A stretch of DNA of 38,183 nucleotides from Bacteroidales bacterium UBA6229. Lineage in GTDB: Bacteria > Bacteroidota > Bacteroidia > Bacteroidales > F082. The position numbers and the translations under genes are program-made. The notes beneath the pieces were generated by a model, which was given only the letters and a program-made list of their open reading frames with translations, was not told where the DNA came from and ran no database searches. The stretch is taken from contig DJWN01000014.1 of the NCBI GenBank assembly GCA_002440975.1, positions 1-38,183 of the forward strand. The letters are read 5' to 3'. Positions 6,764 through 15,621 of this stretch are shown one piece after another. The stretch's first letter is position 1. Each line of letters begins with the position of its first letter.

Positions 6764-8491
6764 TTATAACTGCGACAAAAAAGTAACCAGATTTACATCA
6801 GAATTTGAGATTCCCAGTTTTTTTCGCAGCCGGTACCTTGCGTTTTCAAGTGTTTGAACACGTTGACCGGTAAGTTCAGAAATATCTTTACTCGTCATGT
6901 TCAGGCGAAGAAAAGCACATAACTTGAGTTCACTTTGTGTAAGTTCAGGAAACTTTTCCAACAACGCTTTATAAAATCCGGCATGAACTTCCTGAAATCG
7001 CATCGAAAATTCGTTTAGCAATTTTTCGTCCGTATTTTGTCTTATTTCTTTCCTTACCCGCGAAAGTGCTTCTTTGGTCTCTTCCTTTTTTGCTTCCTTT
7101 TCAATCTTGATCAAACTTCTTGAAATATCACTGAGCATTTCGTTTTTCTTCAGCAATGCTAAGAGGTTAATGGTGAGCTCTTTGCTTTTAAACTCAAGCT
7201 GATTTTCAACGGCTTGCTTTTCAATGGCAACCTTTTTAGCCTTGATTCGGTTTCGCGAAAGAAGCAGGACAAGAATGATTATTCCGGCAAACAAACAGAT
7301 AAAAACGATGGTATAAAAAGTGTTTCGGGCTTGCAATGCCAACCTGCGTTCAAGCTCCGTTTTTTCATATAAATATTGAAACTCAAGCTTGGCCAGCTGG
7401 GTTTGATTTTCCGAAAGATGTAAACTATCTTCGGCATTATTCTCCAGCTTGGTATATCGGTAGGCGTTGATGGTGTCATTTTCTAACAAACTCAACTCGT
7501 GTAGTCCATTGGCAGCCTTAAACACAATCCTGTGGTAGTTTTTCTCCAGTCCTTTTTCGAGGGCTTTTGTCAGATAGTTCTTGCTTTGATCAATACTGTC
7601 AAGTTCGTAGCTAATACTTGCAAAAGCAAGATAACATCTGGCTATTTGCAACTCATTACCCAACTCCAAATACAAATCGTAAGCTCTTCTAAAGCTGACA
7701 TACGCCTCAGCATATTGATGTTGCCTTAACTCAGCATATCCTTTATTAAATATAGTTACCCCCTGATTAAGTTTATCACTGATTTCAAGGTCGATAAGAT
7801 AAGAATCATTCAAATAATCCAGTGCCAAATCGTATTCTTCTCTATTTAAATATACAACTGCAATATTATTTAATTGCATCGAAATCAACGACTTGTCTTC
7901 AATAGATTTTGCTTCGGCAAGTGCACGGTTCAAATATTCCAATGCTTTGTCGAAATGCCCTTGCGAACTGAATAAATTACCAATATACCCAAGCGTTTCG
8001 GTGATGCCCTGCTTGTGTTTTAACAACTCGAAATAACGCAAACTTTCAAAAAACTTTTCTGAGCTTTTATCATAGGTACCGAGTTCGCCAAAAACTCTTC
8101 CTTCCAACAAAAGCGCATATCCGATCATTGCTTCATTCTGATGAATGGTGGATAGTTCGCGCAGCTTATCAGCCGTACGCATCGCTGCCTCATAATTACT
8201 TTGAAGAAAATACAGGTTGTTTTGCTGTATCAGGGCATCCATCATACTAATAGAAACTTCGTGCTGCATCGCATAATCAAATGCTGCAACAGCATACTGA
8301 ATAGCCCTAGTTAAATCTGTGTCTTCCAGTAATTTGGATTGCTCTAATAATTTCTCTACTACGATTTTGGGTTCTTCTTCTGAAGATATAATCAAATCAA
8401 TATCCTCATCAGCAAAAACCGAAACCGATTGTAAGCTAAACAGTGCCAGGATAACTGTGCTTAATACGATCCAATTGCGAGTGATAATCAC
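6764..8491 (-). CDS. TPR-repeat membrane protein with C-terminal LuxR-like helix-turn-helix
   Basis: A 575-aa protein of a layout common in Bacteroidota. A signal peptide covers residues 1-28. TPR helices fill ~60-360, with typical phrases such as DKALEYLNRALAEA and LALDYLNDSYLIDLEI. One transmembrane helix lies at ~391-412 (TFYTIVFICLFAGIIILVLL), followed by a charged coiled coil at ~413-480. The C-terminal winged or LuxR-like helix-turn-helix is at ~518-570 (LTQSELKLCAFLRLNMTSKD, then VQTLENARYRLRKKLGI). The topology puts the TPRs in the periplasm and the DNA-binding domain in the cytoplasm, so it may transmit an envelope signal directly to transcription. The start codon is GTG. A promoter match lies 32-64 bp upstream. 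Target genes cannot be told from context; it stands alone. Confidence 0.8.
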   Translation of the reverse strand: MIITRNWIVLSTVILALFSLQSVSVFADEDIDLIISSEEEPKIVVEKLLEQSKLLEDTDLTRAIQYAVAAFDYAMQHEVSISMMDALIQQNNLYFLQSNYEAAMRTADKLRELSTIHQNEAMIGYALLLEGRVFGELGTYDKSSEKFFESLRYFELLKHKQGITETLGYIGNLFSSQGHFDKALEYLNRALAEAKSIEDKSLISMQLNNIAVVYLNREEYDLALDYLNDSYLIDLEISDKLNQGVTIFNKGYAELRQHQYAEAYVSFRRAYDLYLELGNELQIARCYLAFASISYELDSIDQSKNYLTKALEKGLEKNYHRIVFKAANGLHELSLLENDTINAYRYTKLENNAEDSLHLSENQTQLAKLEFQYLYEKTELERRLALQARNTFYTIVFICLFAGIIILVLLLSRNRIKAKKVAIEKQAVENQLEFKSKELTINLLALLKKNEMLSDISRSLIKIEKEAKKEETKEALSRVRKEIRQNTDEKLLNEFSMRFQEVHAGFYKALLEKFPELTQSELKLCAFLRLNMTSKDISELTGQRVQTLENARYRLRKKLGISNSDVNLVTFLSQL

Positions 8492-8522
8492 ACTTTAATT
8501 TTAAAGTTAAGATTCAGCCGAA

Positions 8523-8555
8523 CAAAAGTATACAATATTGCCTAACCTTGTCAAA
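8523..8555 (-). promoter_or_regulatory. Bacteroidota-type promoter for the TPR regulator
   Basis: On the minus strand TTTG (8555-8552) is followed after 21 nt by TACTTTTG (8530-8523), matching the -33 TTTG / -7 TAnnTTTG pattern of the primary sigma factor in Bacteroides relatives. Transcription would start near 8516, leaving a ~25-nt leader before the GTG start at 8491. Confidence 0.5.
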
Positions 8556-8776
8556 GCAGCTACAGCAGCAGGTCAGCTTTCGAAAAAGTAAGACATTATC
8601 AACACGCATATTCTAGGTCAAAAAATGACCAATACTTTGTTCGTAACCTTTGTAAGAACTGATATGAAGTTTTTGTTAAGCTGAAATCAGGAAAAGTAAA
8701 AACCGCTGCTATTTAGTGCTGGTCCAACAAAACCAGTGGTGATTTATTAGGGTCGGGATCAAGACGCATGAAAATT

Positions 8777-10420
8777 TTATACCGCCTCAGCAAACAAATC
8801 CGTAAACTCAAACTTTCCGCCATCAAACAGGCCTTTGTCGCTTAACTTGAGCTGTGGAATGACCAACAATGCCATAAACGAAAGCGTCATAAAAGGAGCG
8901 TGAAGAGTACACCCCAGGGCTTTGGCGGCGGCATCGGTTTTTTCATAAGCCTGGGCAACCTCCCAGGCATTTTGATTGCTCATCAAACCGGCCACAGGAA
9001 GCGGAAGCAGACTTACGGCGTTTTCGTCGCAGGCTACCACCCCGCCCTTGCTTTCGATCAGCAGATTTACAGCCTTTGCCATGGCAGCATCATCAGCTCC
9101 AACTACAATAATATTGTGGCTGTCGTGCGCAACTGTTGAGGCGATGGCACCTCTTTTCAGTCCGATATTTTTGATAAAACCTATTGCAGGTTTGGCTTTT
9201 TGGTAACGATTTATCACAGCAATTTTCAAAATATCCTCAGCAGTATTACTGGTCAGATTTTCAACTGCTGCAACCGCCTGTCCGAGAACTGTATTTGTTA
9301 TCAGCTGGCCTTCGAGTGCTTCAATCACTTTAACGGTCTTTCCGGCATTTTGAACAAAGAAGTCGTCAGCTGAAACGGCCTTAGCAACAAAATTATTGGG
9401 CGTAGTAGTCTGTTGTGTTTCAATCAAACTGTGGCCATTTTCGGCAACCAATTGGCCATCCACATAGGTTTGCAACACATTGAAATCACTCAGATTATCA
9501 ACCACAATCATATCAGCCGGATCGCCTGTTTGTAAAGTTCCCACTTCAAGACTGTAATGTTCGATGGGGTTTAAAATAGCACTTCGGAGCACGTCCATCA
9601 CCGGATAACCTTTGTCAACAGCACGTTTTACCAGTTGGTTGATATGGCCTTTCACCAGATCATCGGGATGTTTGTCGTCGCTGCAAAACAGCACTTTATC
9701 GGCATGTTCTTTCATCAGACCAATCAGTGCTTCAAAGTTTTTGGCCGCACTGCCTTCGCGAATCTGGATTTTCATGCCATACTGAATTTTATCCAAGGCT
9801 TCTTCCATCGTAAAGCATTCATGATCAGTGGTTATTCCTGCTTCAATATATTTTCGGGCCTCTTCACCTTTCAAGCCTGGTGCATGTCCATCGATGGGTT
9901 TGTTGTATTTTTTGGCAACAGCCAGTTTCTGCATCACCATTTTGTCCTTAAAAAGAACGCCGGGATAGTTCATCATCTCAGCCAAATATTTAATCTCAGG
10001 TCGTGAGAGCAAGGCTTCCATGGCATCAACACCCAGATTGGCTCCGGAAGATTCAAAGCCAGTAGCGGGCACACAGCTCGAAGCACCAAAGTAAAACTTA
10101 AAAGGCACCGTGTTTCCATTCGCTATCATGAAATCAATCCCTTCGATTCCCAATACATTGGCAATTTCGTGTGGATCGCTAACGGTAGCAACAGTTCCGT
10201 GAATCACCGCCAAACGGGCAAACTCAGAAGGCACGAGCATGGAGCTTTCGATGTGAACGTGGGCATCGATGAAACCGGGCAGGATATATTGATCAGGAGC
10301 CGTATCAGTTTTTGCGACAGATTGAATTTTTCCGTTTTCAACTTTTATGGTTCCCGGAAAGATTTCTTTTTTATGCAGATCAACGATCTGACCACTTAAG
10401 GTGAAGCTATTTGCTGACAT
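8777..10420 (-). CDS. ade: Adenine deaminase
   Basis: A 547-aa amidohydrolase that converts adenine to hypoxanthine and ammonia in purine salvage, in the cytoplasm. The metal-binding start of the barrel is clear (LPGFIDAHVHIESSML, residues ~47-62), followed by ATVSDPHEIANVLG, the GHAPGL motif (~178-183) and DHECFT, then CSDDKHPDDL with the catalytic Asp region. The C-terminal domain typical of Ade is present (IGFIKNIGLKRGAIASTVAH, then DSHNIIVVGADDAAM). The length fits the family (550-600 aa). A TATATTTG element at 10443-10436 could be the -7 box, but a good -33 partner is missing. The 285 bp downstream to the TPR regulator contain no gene; a GGTCA-AAAAA-TGACC palindrome lies at 8616-8630. 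Confidence 0.93.
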   Translation of the reverse strand: MSANSFTLSGQIVDLHKKEIFPGTIKVENGKIQSVAKTDTAPDQYILPGFIDAHVHIESSMLVPSEFARLAVIHGTVATVSDPHEIANVLGIEGIDFMIANGNTVPFKFYFGASSCVPATGFESSGANLGVDAMEALLSRPEIKYLAEMMNYPGVLFKDKMVMQKLAVAKKYNKPIDGHAPGLKGEEARKYIEAGITTDHECFTMEEALDKIQYGMKIQIREGSAAKNFEALIGLMKEHADKVLFCSDDKHPDDLVKGHINQLVKRAVDKGYPVMDVLRSAILNPIEHYSLEVGTLQTGDPADMIVVDNLSDFNVLQTYVDGQLVAENGHSLIETQQTTTPNNFVAKAVSADDFFVQNAGKTVKVIEALEGQLITNTVLGQAVAAVENLTSNTAEDILKIAVINRYQKAKPAIGFIKNIGLKRGAIASTVAHDSHNIIVVGADDAAMAKAVNLLIESKGGVVACDENAVSLLPLPVAGLMSNQNAWEVAQAYEKTDAAAKALGCTLHAPFMTLSFMALLVIPQLKLSDKGLFDGGKFEFTDLFAEAV

Positions 10421-10468
10421 AATACAGTTTTTTTACAAATATAATCCAATTGGGTTTGCCCTGCTAAA

Positions 10469-11053
10469 TCAAAAGCGATAGCTCAGTCCGGCGTTAATAA
10501 TTCCTTTTGCACCAAAGCCAAGCTCAAGCGAGGCACCTAAAGCATTTCCAACCCTGGCTCCGATGGCATTTAAATGGAAATTAAACAACACATCCGATGC
10601 CTTTCCATCAGTTAATTTGGGGTCATCTGATTTAAGTTGTTGCTCCCAGATGGTAAGGCCAAGGCCTACTCCTGAATATAGCCTTATCCATTTGGCTTGT
10701 ACATATTCATAACTGATTTGTGGAAGTATTGTATAGTAGTTATCTGTAATATCACCCACTTTTTTGCCCGTAAAAAACACTTCCTTGTCAATCGTTTGAA
10801 AGCTTAACAAACCTCCTATTTTAAGCCGATCTGATGGAGAGTGCCAGTATTCCATTCCAATAGCACCCACGCTTGTGGCATCATCAGTTGTATAACCGCC
10901 TATTGTAATAGTACGGACAAGTAAATCCTCAAAAAAACTGCCTATATCCGCAGTGGTTAATAAACCGAGATTCGCCCTGATCTCGCTGTTTTGCGCACGC
11001 AGCTGCGACATAAAACAGAGTACTATTAGGCTAAGAAACAGATGTTTTTTCAT
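10469..11053 (-). CDS. Small outer-membrane beta-barrel-like protein
   Basis: A 194-aa protein with a clear signal peptide (MKKHLFLSLIVLCFMSQLRA, cleavage before QNSE). The rest alternates polar and aromatic/aliphatic residues in short strands with glycines (IGMEYWHSPSDRLKIGGLLS; IRLYSGVGLGLTIWEQQL) and ends in AGLSYRF, a terminal strand with a final Phe as in outer-membrane barrels inserted by BamA. It is predicted to be an 8-strand-like porin-family barrel of unknown role. It sits 48 bp after the rfaE2 gene on the same strand and may share its transcript, which would fit a role in the envelope, but that is weak evidence. Confidence 0.65.
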   Translation of the reverse strand: MKKHLFLSLIVLCFMSQLRAQNSEIRANLGLLTTADIGSFFEDLLVRTITIGGYTTDDATSVGAIGMEYWHSPSDRLKIGGLLSFQTIDKEVFFTGKKVGDITDNYYTILPQISYEYVQAKWIRLYSGVGLGLTIWEQQLKSDDPKLTDGKASDVLFNFHLNAIGARVGNALGASLELGFGAKGIINAGLSYRF

Positions 11054-11101
11054 AAAATCGAATACTTGTTATTCTTTGAAAAAGTCTTTCATGAAATCAT
11101 T

Positions 11102-11596
11102 TCATCGTTCACCAAAGAGTTTTTGAATCATACCAGTTGTTGAAAAACCATCCACTAAGGTTATGGTTTCCACTTTTCCGCCTTTTGCCGTAACAATATC
11201 ATATCCCACCACTTCTTCTGCCTGATAATCTTTTCCTTTTACAAGGATATCGGGCTGCACCTTTTTGATGAGTTCGTAAGGTGTTGACTCATCAAATAAA
11301 ACGATTGCGGTAGTAAAATGCAGGGCGGCAAGCAACAAGGCTCTGGATTGCTCGTCCACAACCGGCCGTTTTGGCCCTTTGATGCGACTTACTGACGAAT
11401 CGGTATTAAGGCCGACAATCAGCACATCGCCCAGATCGGCTGCTTTGGAGAGATATTCAATATGACCTCTGTGAAGGATATCGAAGCAGCCATTGGTAAA
11501 AACGATTTTCTTTCCCTGAAACCGCCAGAGGACGAGCAGATTTTCCAGCTTTGCAGGATCAAGGATTTTGTTTTGCAGAATTTCCAGCTGTGTCAT
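11102..11596 (-). CDS. rfaE2: D-glycero-beta-D-manno-heptose 1-phosphate adenylyltransferase
   Basis: A 164-aa nucleotidyltransferase matching the C-terminal half of HldE, here as a separate protein. It transfers AMP from ATP to heptose 1-phosphate to make ADP-heptose for lipopolysaccharide core. The signature FTNGCFDILHRGHIEYL (residues ~33-49) contains the HxGH nucleotide-binding motif. GLNTDSSVSRIKGPKRPV, PDILVKGKDY and the end VDGFSTTGMI also match the family. Its start overlaps the 3' end of the upstream membrane-protein gene by 38 bp, indicating translational coupling. The kinase partner (HldE N-domain) is not in the window. Confidence 0.9.
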   Translation of the reverse strand: MTQLEILQNKILDPAKLENLLVLWRFQGKKIVFTNGCFDILHRGHIEYLSKAADLGDVLIVGLNTDSSVSRIKGPKRPVVDEQSRALLLAALHFTTAIVLFDESTPYELIKKVQPDILVKGKDYQAEEVVGYDIVTAKGGKVETITLVDGFSTTGMIQKLFGER

Positions 11597-12602
11597 TGCT
11601 TGGCTTTTTGTGGTCGATAAAGAACATCCAAAGATAGGCTAATCCACCTAAAGTAACATTGAGTAAGGTTTGTCCGGCGTGCGTTATGGCTACAAAAGAT
11701 CCTGCTCCGATGGGATTGATCATAAAAAGCTCAACCAATACGGCTTTTCCAATAAAATGATAAGCACCAATTCCGCCCGGAACCGGAGCAACAATACCAA
11801 GACTACCAATGGCAAGCAGTGTGATGCCAGCTCTGAGACCAAGATGAGCAGTTTCGTGGAGCATATAGAAAGGTGCCCAGGTCATCAGGATGTAAAAAAC
11901 CCAAATCATCACGGTATAAAACAGAAAAAGCCATTTTTGGCGCATCCGTTTGATGGTTTTAATGCCATCGAGCAAGCCAGTGATCAATTCTTTGATTTTT
12001 GGATATCCCGGAAGCTCTTCAAGGTGGTTGTGATAACGTTTGCGAAGCCACCACAAAAGTACTATCAGAGCAAGAACAGATAAACCAAACACGCTTAATG
12101 TAAGCACATTACGACTTACTGACTGGATAAATGGCATCGTCATATCAAGCACAAAATCTCCCAGAAGCGTCCATTGAAAAACAACTACCATAAGCAATAA
12201 AAAAGCCAATACGATCAAATCAAAAAGCCGCTCTGAGATTACTGAGCCAAACAGGGCATTAAAAGAAATTTTTTCTTTACGCGACAGCACACCACAACGC
12301 ATCAGTTCGCCCATACGTGGTACGGCCGTATTGGCCAGGTATCCAACCATCACCGCCGAAAATGTAGTGCTGGTTCGGGTGCGATAACCCATACTATTGA
12401 TTAGCAAATTCCATCGTAATGCCCTGAAAATATGCGAAATAATTGCGAATATAACAGCCAGACCCATCCACATATAATTGGCCGATTGGATGTCTGCCCA
12501 CAAAACTTTAAGGTCGATATTACGAAAACTTAGCCACAGCAATACCAACCCCAGCGCAAGAAAAAACAGGTATTTCAGTACGTTGACCAGTATCTTTTTC
12601 AA
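11559..12602 (-). CDS. Integral membrane flippase-like protein, UPF0104 / LPG synthase transmembrane family
   Basis: A 347-aa polytopic protein with about eight transmembrane helices. The family signature is visible: N-terminal VLLWLSFRNIDLKVLWADIQ, then ALRWNLLINSMG, VGYLANTAVPRMGELMRCGV near residues ~90-110, and the C-terminal GIVAPVPGGIGAYHFIG. These match the YbhN/AglD/MprF-like transmembrane family, whose members flip or transfer lipids; the exact substrate cannot be assigned. The start is a TTG at 12602 (TTG AAA AAG ATA), 3 bp after the panD stop, because no ATG precedes the first helix. The 3' end overlaps rfaE2, which hints at a lipid or lipopolysaccharide role. Confidence 0.8.
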   Translation of the reverse strand: MKKILVNVLKYLFFLALGLVLLWLSFRNIDLKVLWADIQSANYMWMGLAVIFAIISHIFRALRWNLLINSMGYRTRTSTTFSAVMVGYLANTAVPRMGELMRCGVLSRKEKISFNALFGSVISERLFDLIVLAFLLLMVVVFQWTLLGDFVLDMTMPFIQSVSRNVLTLSVFGLSVLALIVLLWWLRKRYHNHLEELPGYPKIKELITGLLDGIKTIKRMRQKWLFLFYTVMIWVFYILMTWAPFYMLHETAHLGLRAGITLLAIGSLGIVAPVPGGIGAYHFIGKAVLVELFMINPIGAGSFVAITHAGQTLLNVTLGGLAYLWMFFIDHKKPSNDTAGNSAKQNP

Positions 12603-12605
12603 GGC

Positions 12606-12956
12606 TTACAGGCTAAGTTTGTTGTGATCGTCAGGGAAAATGATGGTTGGCTTGAAGGTTTTGGCTGCCTCAAAATCCATGCTGGCGTAAGATACAATGA
12701 TGATCTTGTCGCCAACAGCAGCTTTACGAGCTGCAGCACCATTCAACGAGATAATACCGCTTCCGCGCTTGCCCTTAATCACATAGGTGTCGAGCCTTTC
12801 GCCATTGGTGATATTGTAAATGCTAACCTTCTCGTTCTCGATCAGGTTGGCAGCATCCATCAGGTCTTCATCTATGGCGATACTGCCAATATAATTCAGA
12901 TCGGCCTGCATGATGGTGGCACGGTGAATCTTAGATTTTAAAACTTCAATGTTCAT
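12606..12956 (-). CDS. panD: Aspartate 1-decarboxylase proenzyme
   Basis: A 116-aa protein that makes beta-alanine from L-aspartate for pantothenate. I chose ATG 12956 over the longer frame from 12998 because it gives MNIEVLKSKIHRA and places the self-cleavage site exactly at Gly24-Ser25 (NYIGSIAID), the source of the pyruvoyl cofactor. Lys9 and Tyr58 fall at the same positions as in the E. coli enzyme, and NGAAARKAAVGD matches the conserved C-terminal loop. The gene follows panC by 47 bp, so the two form a pantothenate operon, and the membrane-protein gene follows after 3 bp. Confidence 0.93.
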   Translation of the reverse strand: MNIEVLKSKIHRATIMQADLNYIGSIAIDEDLMDAANLIENEKVSIYNITNGERLDTYVIKGKRGSGIISLNGAAARKAAVGDKIIIVSYASMDFEAAKTFKPTIIFPDDHNKLSL

Positions 12957-13003
12957 CACATAAGGTTTTGATTCCGAACGATTCGGAAAGGGCTGCAAAA
13001 TTA

Positions 13004-13846
13004 TTAAAATATTCTTACATTGTCGATTAGCCTTACTTTACCCAGTTGCAAAGCTACAAAGATTCTGGCACCGCTTACATCGTTCCAGTGCGCAAAAGCC
13101 TGAAGCCCTATGTCGTCAGCAATAGTAACATACTCCAGATCAAAAAGTTCAATTTTTTGCAACTCGTTAGAGGCATATTGCTCCATCTCGAAAGGACTTA
13201 ACACCTTACGGAGAGAAACAGCTTTTTTAAGAATTTCATAGATCTTTGGGGCAACGGCTCTTTCATCCTTGCTTAATCTGACATTTCGGGAGCTCATGGC
13301 CAAACCATCCTTTTCGCGGATAATTGAGCAGGGAATAATCTCAACGGGGATATCAAATTGCTTGACTAGTGACTTAATAATTGCTAATTGCTGAAAATCT
13401 TTCTCTCCAAAATAGGCTTTGTCAGGTGTAAGGATTTCGAAGAGTTTTCGCACAACAATAGCCACACCATTAAAGTGACCCGGCCTGAATGCACCTTCCA
13501 TCACCGTTGCCAGTTTTCCGAAATGAAACATAGTGTTGTCGGGTTGGGGATACATCTCGCTTACATCCGGAGCAAACAACACATCACATTCGATATCCCG
13601 GAGCATCGCTTTGTCTTTTTCCAGCGTACGGGGGTATTTTTCAAGGTCGGCAGGATTGTTGAACTGAATGGGATTAACAAAAATACTAACAACCAAAATG
13701 TCGTTCCCGGCTTTTGCCTGCCGCATCAAGGCCAGATGCCCTTCGTGAAGAGCTCCCATAGTAGGTACAAAACCAATCGTTTTGCCAGCCTTTTTATAGG
13801 CTGTAATTTGTTGTTGCACCAGCCTGATCGTTTCAAAGATTTGCAT
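13004..13846 (-). CDS. panC: Pantothenate synthetase
   Basis: A 280-aa ligase joining pantoate and beta-alanine with ATP. The HIGH-type motif FVPTMGALHEGH is at residues ~26-37, followed by VVSIFVNPIQFN, EKYPRTLEKD, FRPGHFNGVAIVV, PDKAYFGEKDFQQL and the KMSKS-like loop GLAMSSRNVRLS, all diagnostic. The length is normal for the family. It directly precedes panD on the same strand; panB is not in the window. Confidence 0.95.
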   Translation of the reverse strand: MQIFETIRLVQQQITAYKKAGKTIGFVPTMGALHEGHLALMRQAKAGNDILVVSIFVNPIQFNNPADLEKYPRTLEKDKAMLRDIECDVLFAPDVSEMYPQPDNTMFHFGKLATVMEGAFRPGHFNGVAIVVRKLFEILTPDKAYFGEKDFQQLAIIKSLVKQFDIPVEIIPCSIIREKDGLAMSSRNVRLSKDERAVAPKIYEILKKAVSLRKVLSPFEMEQYASNELQKIELFDLEYVTIADDIGLQAFAHWNDVSGARIFVALQLGKVRLIDNVRIF

Positions 13847-13896
13847 ACGGCTTTATGTGTTATTGGATTACTTTGTTTTTAAAACTCAGGCTTTGT

Positions 13897-14433
13897 TCAG
13901 TACAAAAGCTTCAGCAAATCAGCTTCCAGGCTTTGCCGGGGCGATTCAATGATTCTGCCTTGTTCACTTCCGTTTTTATAAATTATAAAGGTAGGAACAC
14001 GTTGAATATCATAAACAGACGCATCAAGTCCTGAAGCCTGCTTTTGCGAATCAACAGCTATCATCAGCAACTGTTCTTCAGGAAATTCAACCCCATCTAA
14101 TAGCTTGATAAACCTCGGAACCTGAATCTTACTATCACTGCACCAGCTTGCCAAAACGATGACTATTTCATAGGAAGAAAGTCTTTCTTTCAGCTGACTT
14201 AAAATAGCCTCGTCAACGGAATAGGCCTGATATTCTTCCTGAAAAAACTCGGCAAACTCACCGGTTTGCAGGCCTTCGCGCGTCACAAAATCAATGAGAA
14301 CCTCCCTGCTTCTGATCGAATCGAAAACAGTTTGATTAATTTCCTGTGCAAAAAGTTTGCCTGGCAAAAAGCTTATCGCGAGAAAAACCAGCAGCAAAGC
14401 CGGTTTAAAATGCATATTTTGAATTGGTTTCAT
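13897..14433 (-). CDS. Secreted thioredoxin-fold protein with a single active-site Cys
   Basis: A 178-aa protein with a signal peptide (KPALLLVFLAISFLPGKLFA, cleavage before QE). ATG 14433 is preferred over the GTG one codon upstream. The C-terminal ~110 residues are a thioredoxin fold: IVIVLASWCSDSKIQVPRFI has the W-C motif after the first strand, but the usual CxxC is C-S-D-S, so the resolving Cys is absent. DVQRVPTFI-like IQRVPTFIIYKNGSEQGRI supplies the cis-Pro loop. The family is seen in Bacteroidota as a thioredoxin family protein of unknown partner. Its location between panC and oxyR on the same strand gives only a loose link to redox functions. It may reduce or bind thiols rather than form disulfides. 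Confidence 0.75.
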   Translation of the reverse strand: MKPIQNMHFKPALLLVFLAISFLPGKLFAQEINQTVFDSIRSREVLIDFVTREGLQTGEFAEFFQEEYQAYSVDEAILSQLKERLSSYEIVIVLASWCSDSKIQVPRFIKLLDGVEFPEEQLLMIAVDSQKQASGLDASVYDIQRVPTFIIYKNGSEQGRIIESPRQSLEADLLKLLY

Positions 14434-14565
14434 CACATTTATTACTATTATCTGTAATAATTCCGCTCGTAAATATTAACGAACCGTAATGCAAAAGTAA
14501 CAGGAATGTGATTTGAGAGAAAAAAAAAGAATCAAAGACTTTTATTTTAAAATAGATCAAGTGGA

Positions 14566-15507
14566 CTATTTCCAGAGTACCAGTTCGCCACGATTGCGAT
14601 TTTTCATATGCCTTGGAATACTTTTTTTTACTTCATCAGCGAGCAGATCGATCAACCGACGTTTTACAAAATGACGTGAATAGCAAATACTTACTTCGCG
14701 CAATGGTTTTTTCTCGCTGAAAGTGGTCACATTCTTCAGCCGCGATTCAGTCATCTCCATCACTGCCAGCTCCGGAATAATTGTAAACCCACCTTCGTGA
14801 TTGATAATGCGAAGCAGAGTTTCGATGGATCCACCTTCCAACTCAAAAGGCAATTCGTGCTTGCTCGTAGGTTCCAAAGCACAAAGGTTGATTACCTGCG
14901 AACGAAAACAATGCCCATCACTGAGTAGCCAAATATCCGGCGTGGCAACATCAATTACTTTAATATCAGGTTGTTGCAGGAGCGGGTGACCGGTTTGCGC
15001 ATAAATGAGCATTTCTTCATAAAAAAGTGGTTCTTCCAGAATGGATGAATCATTGTATGGCGTAACGAAAATTCCGGCATCCAGCCTGTCGTCTTTTAAT
15101 TTTTCGGCTATCTGATCGGTCACCAGCTCTTCAACTTTTAGATTAACATGCGGATAGCTGCGCTTGAAGTTTCCCCCAAAAAGTGGCAACAGATAAGGAG
15201 CAAGGGTTGGGATAATTCCCACATTAAGTTCACCCTGTATATCTCCCAAAAATTGCTTTACCATATCATCCAAACGACCCGATTCGGAGAGTACTACCCG
15301 TGCCTGGTCAATAATCCGGCGACCAATGTCTGTAGGAACAACAGGTTGTTTGTTGCGATCAAAAATTTTTACGCCGAAATGTTCTTCTAATTTCTTAACC
15401 TGCATACTCAAAGTTGGCTGCGTAACGAAGGTTTTTGCGGCGGCTTTGGCAAAATTGCGGTAAGTATCAATTGCTACGATGTATTGCAGCTGTGTGAGTG
15501 TGATCAT
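14566..15507 (-). CDS. oxyR: Hydrogen-peroxide-sensing LysR-type activator OxyR
   Basis: A 313-aa LysR-type regulator. The N-terminal helix-turn-helix covers residues ~1-60 (QLQYIVAIDTYRNFAKAAAK, then FVTQPTLSMQVKKLEEHFGV). The effector domain contains SDGHCFRSQVINLCALEP with Cys200 and Cys209, the same spacing as Cys199/Cys208 of E. coli OxyR that form the peroxide-dependent disulfide. That makes OxyR a firm assignment over generic LysR. It is divergent from a peroxiredoxin gene with 114 bp between, followed by dps, the classical targets of OxyR. It probably controls both and its own promoter from the shared intergenic region. Confidence 0.9.
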   Translation of the reverse strand: MITLTQLQYIVAIDTYRNFAKAAAKTFVTQPTLSMQVKKLEEHFGVKIFDRNKQPVVPTDIGRRIIDQARVVLSESGRLDDMVKQFLGDIQGELNVGIIPTLAPYLLPLFGGNFKRSYPHVNLKVEELVTDQIAEKLKDDRLDAGIFVTPYNDSSILEEPLFYEEMLIYAQTGHPLLQQPDIKVIDVATPDIWLLSDGHCFRSQVINLCALEPTSKHELPFELEGGSIETLLRIINHEGGFTIIPELAVMEMTESRLKNVTTFSEKKPLREVSICYSRHFVKRRLIDLLADEVKKSIPRHMKNRNRGELVLWK

Positions 15508-15540
15508 AAATAAAATTTATGATTTCTTAAATATTATCAA

Positions 15541-15572
15541 TTTGACAAATATACTAATACAAGGTAAATTTG
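15541..15572 (+). promoter_or_regulatory. Bacteroidota-type promoter for the peroxiredoxin gene
   Basis: TTTG at 15541-15544, then 20 nt, then TAAATTTG at 15565-15572 match the -33/-7 pattern well. Transcription should begin near 15579, leaving a ~43-nt leader. The AT-rich sequence just upstream (15508-15550), shared with oxyR, is where an OxyR site would be expected, but I cannot define the operator by eye. Confidence 0.6.
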
Positions 15573-15621
15573 CACCATTAAACAAATCAAATTTTTTTCA
15601 CCAAATTAAGATTTATTAAAA

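Noticed and set aside
8616..8630. GGTCA-AAAAA-TGACC palindrome
   Set aside because: Only 5-bp arms and no clear position relative to a promoter; reported in the ade entry but not called a regulatory site.
13388..13882. 164-codon plus-strand frame antisense to panC
   Set aside because: panC is complete and certain on the other strand; this is a shadow frame.
15508..15621. Exact OxyR binding site
   Set aside because: The region is AT-rich and no convincing set of spaced ATAG-like half-sites could be fixed by eye, so only the promoter is listed.
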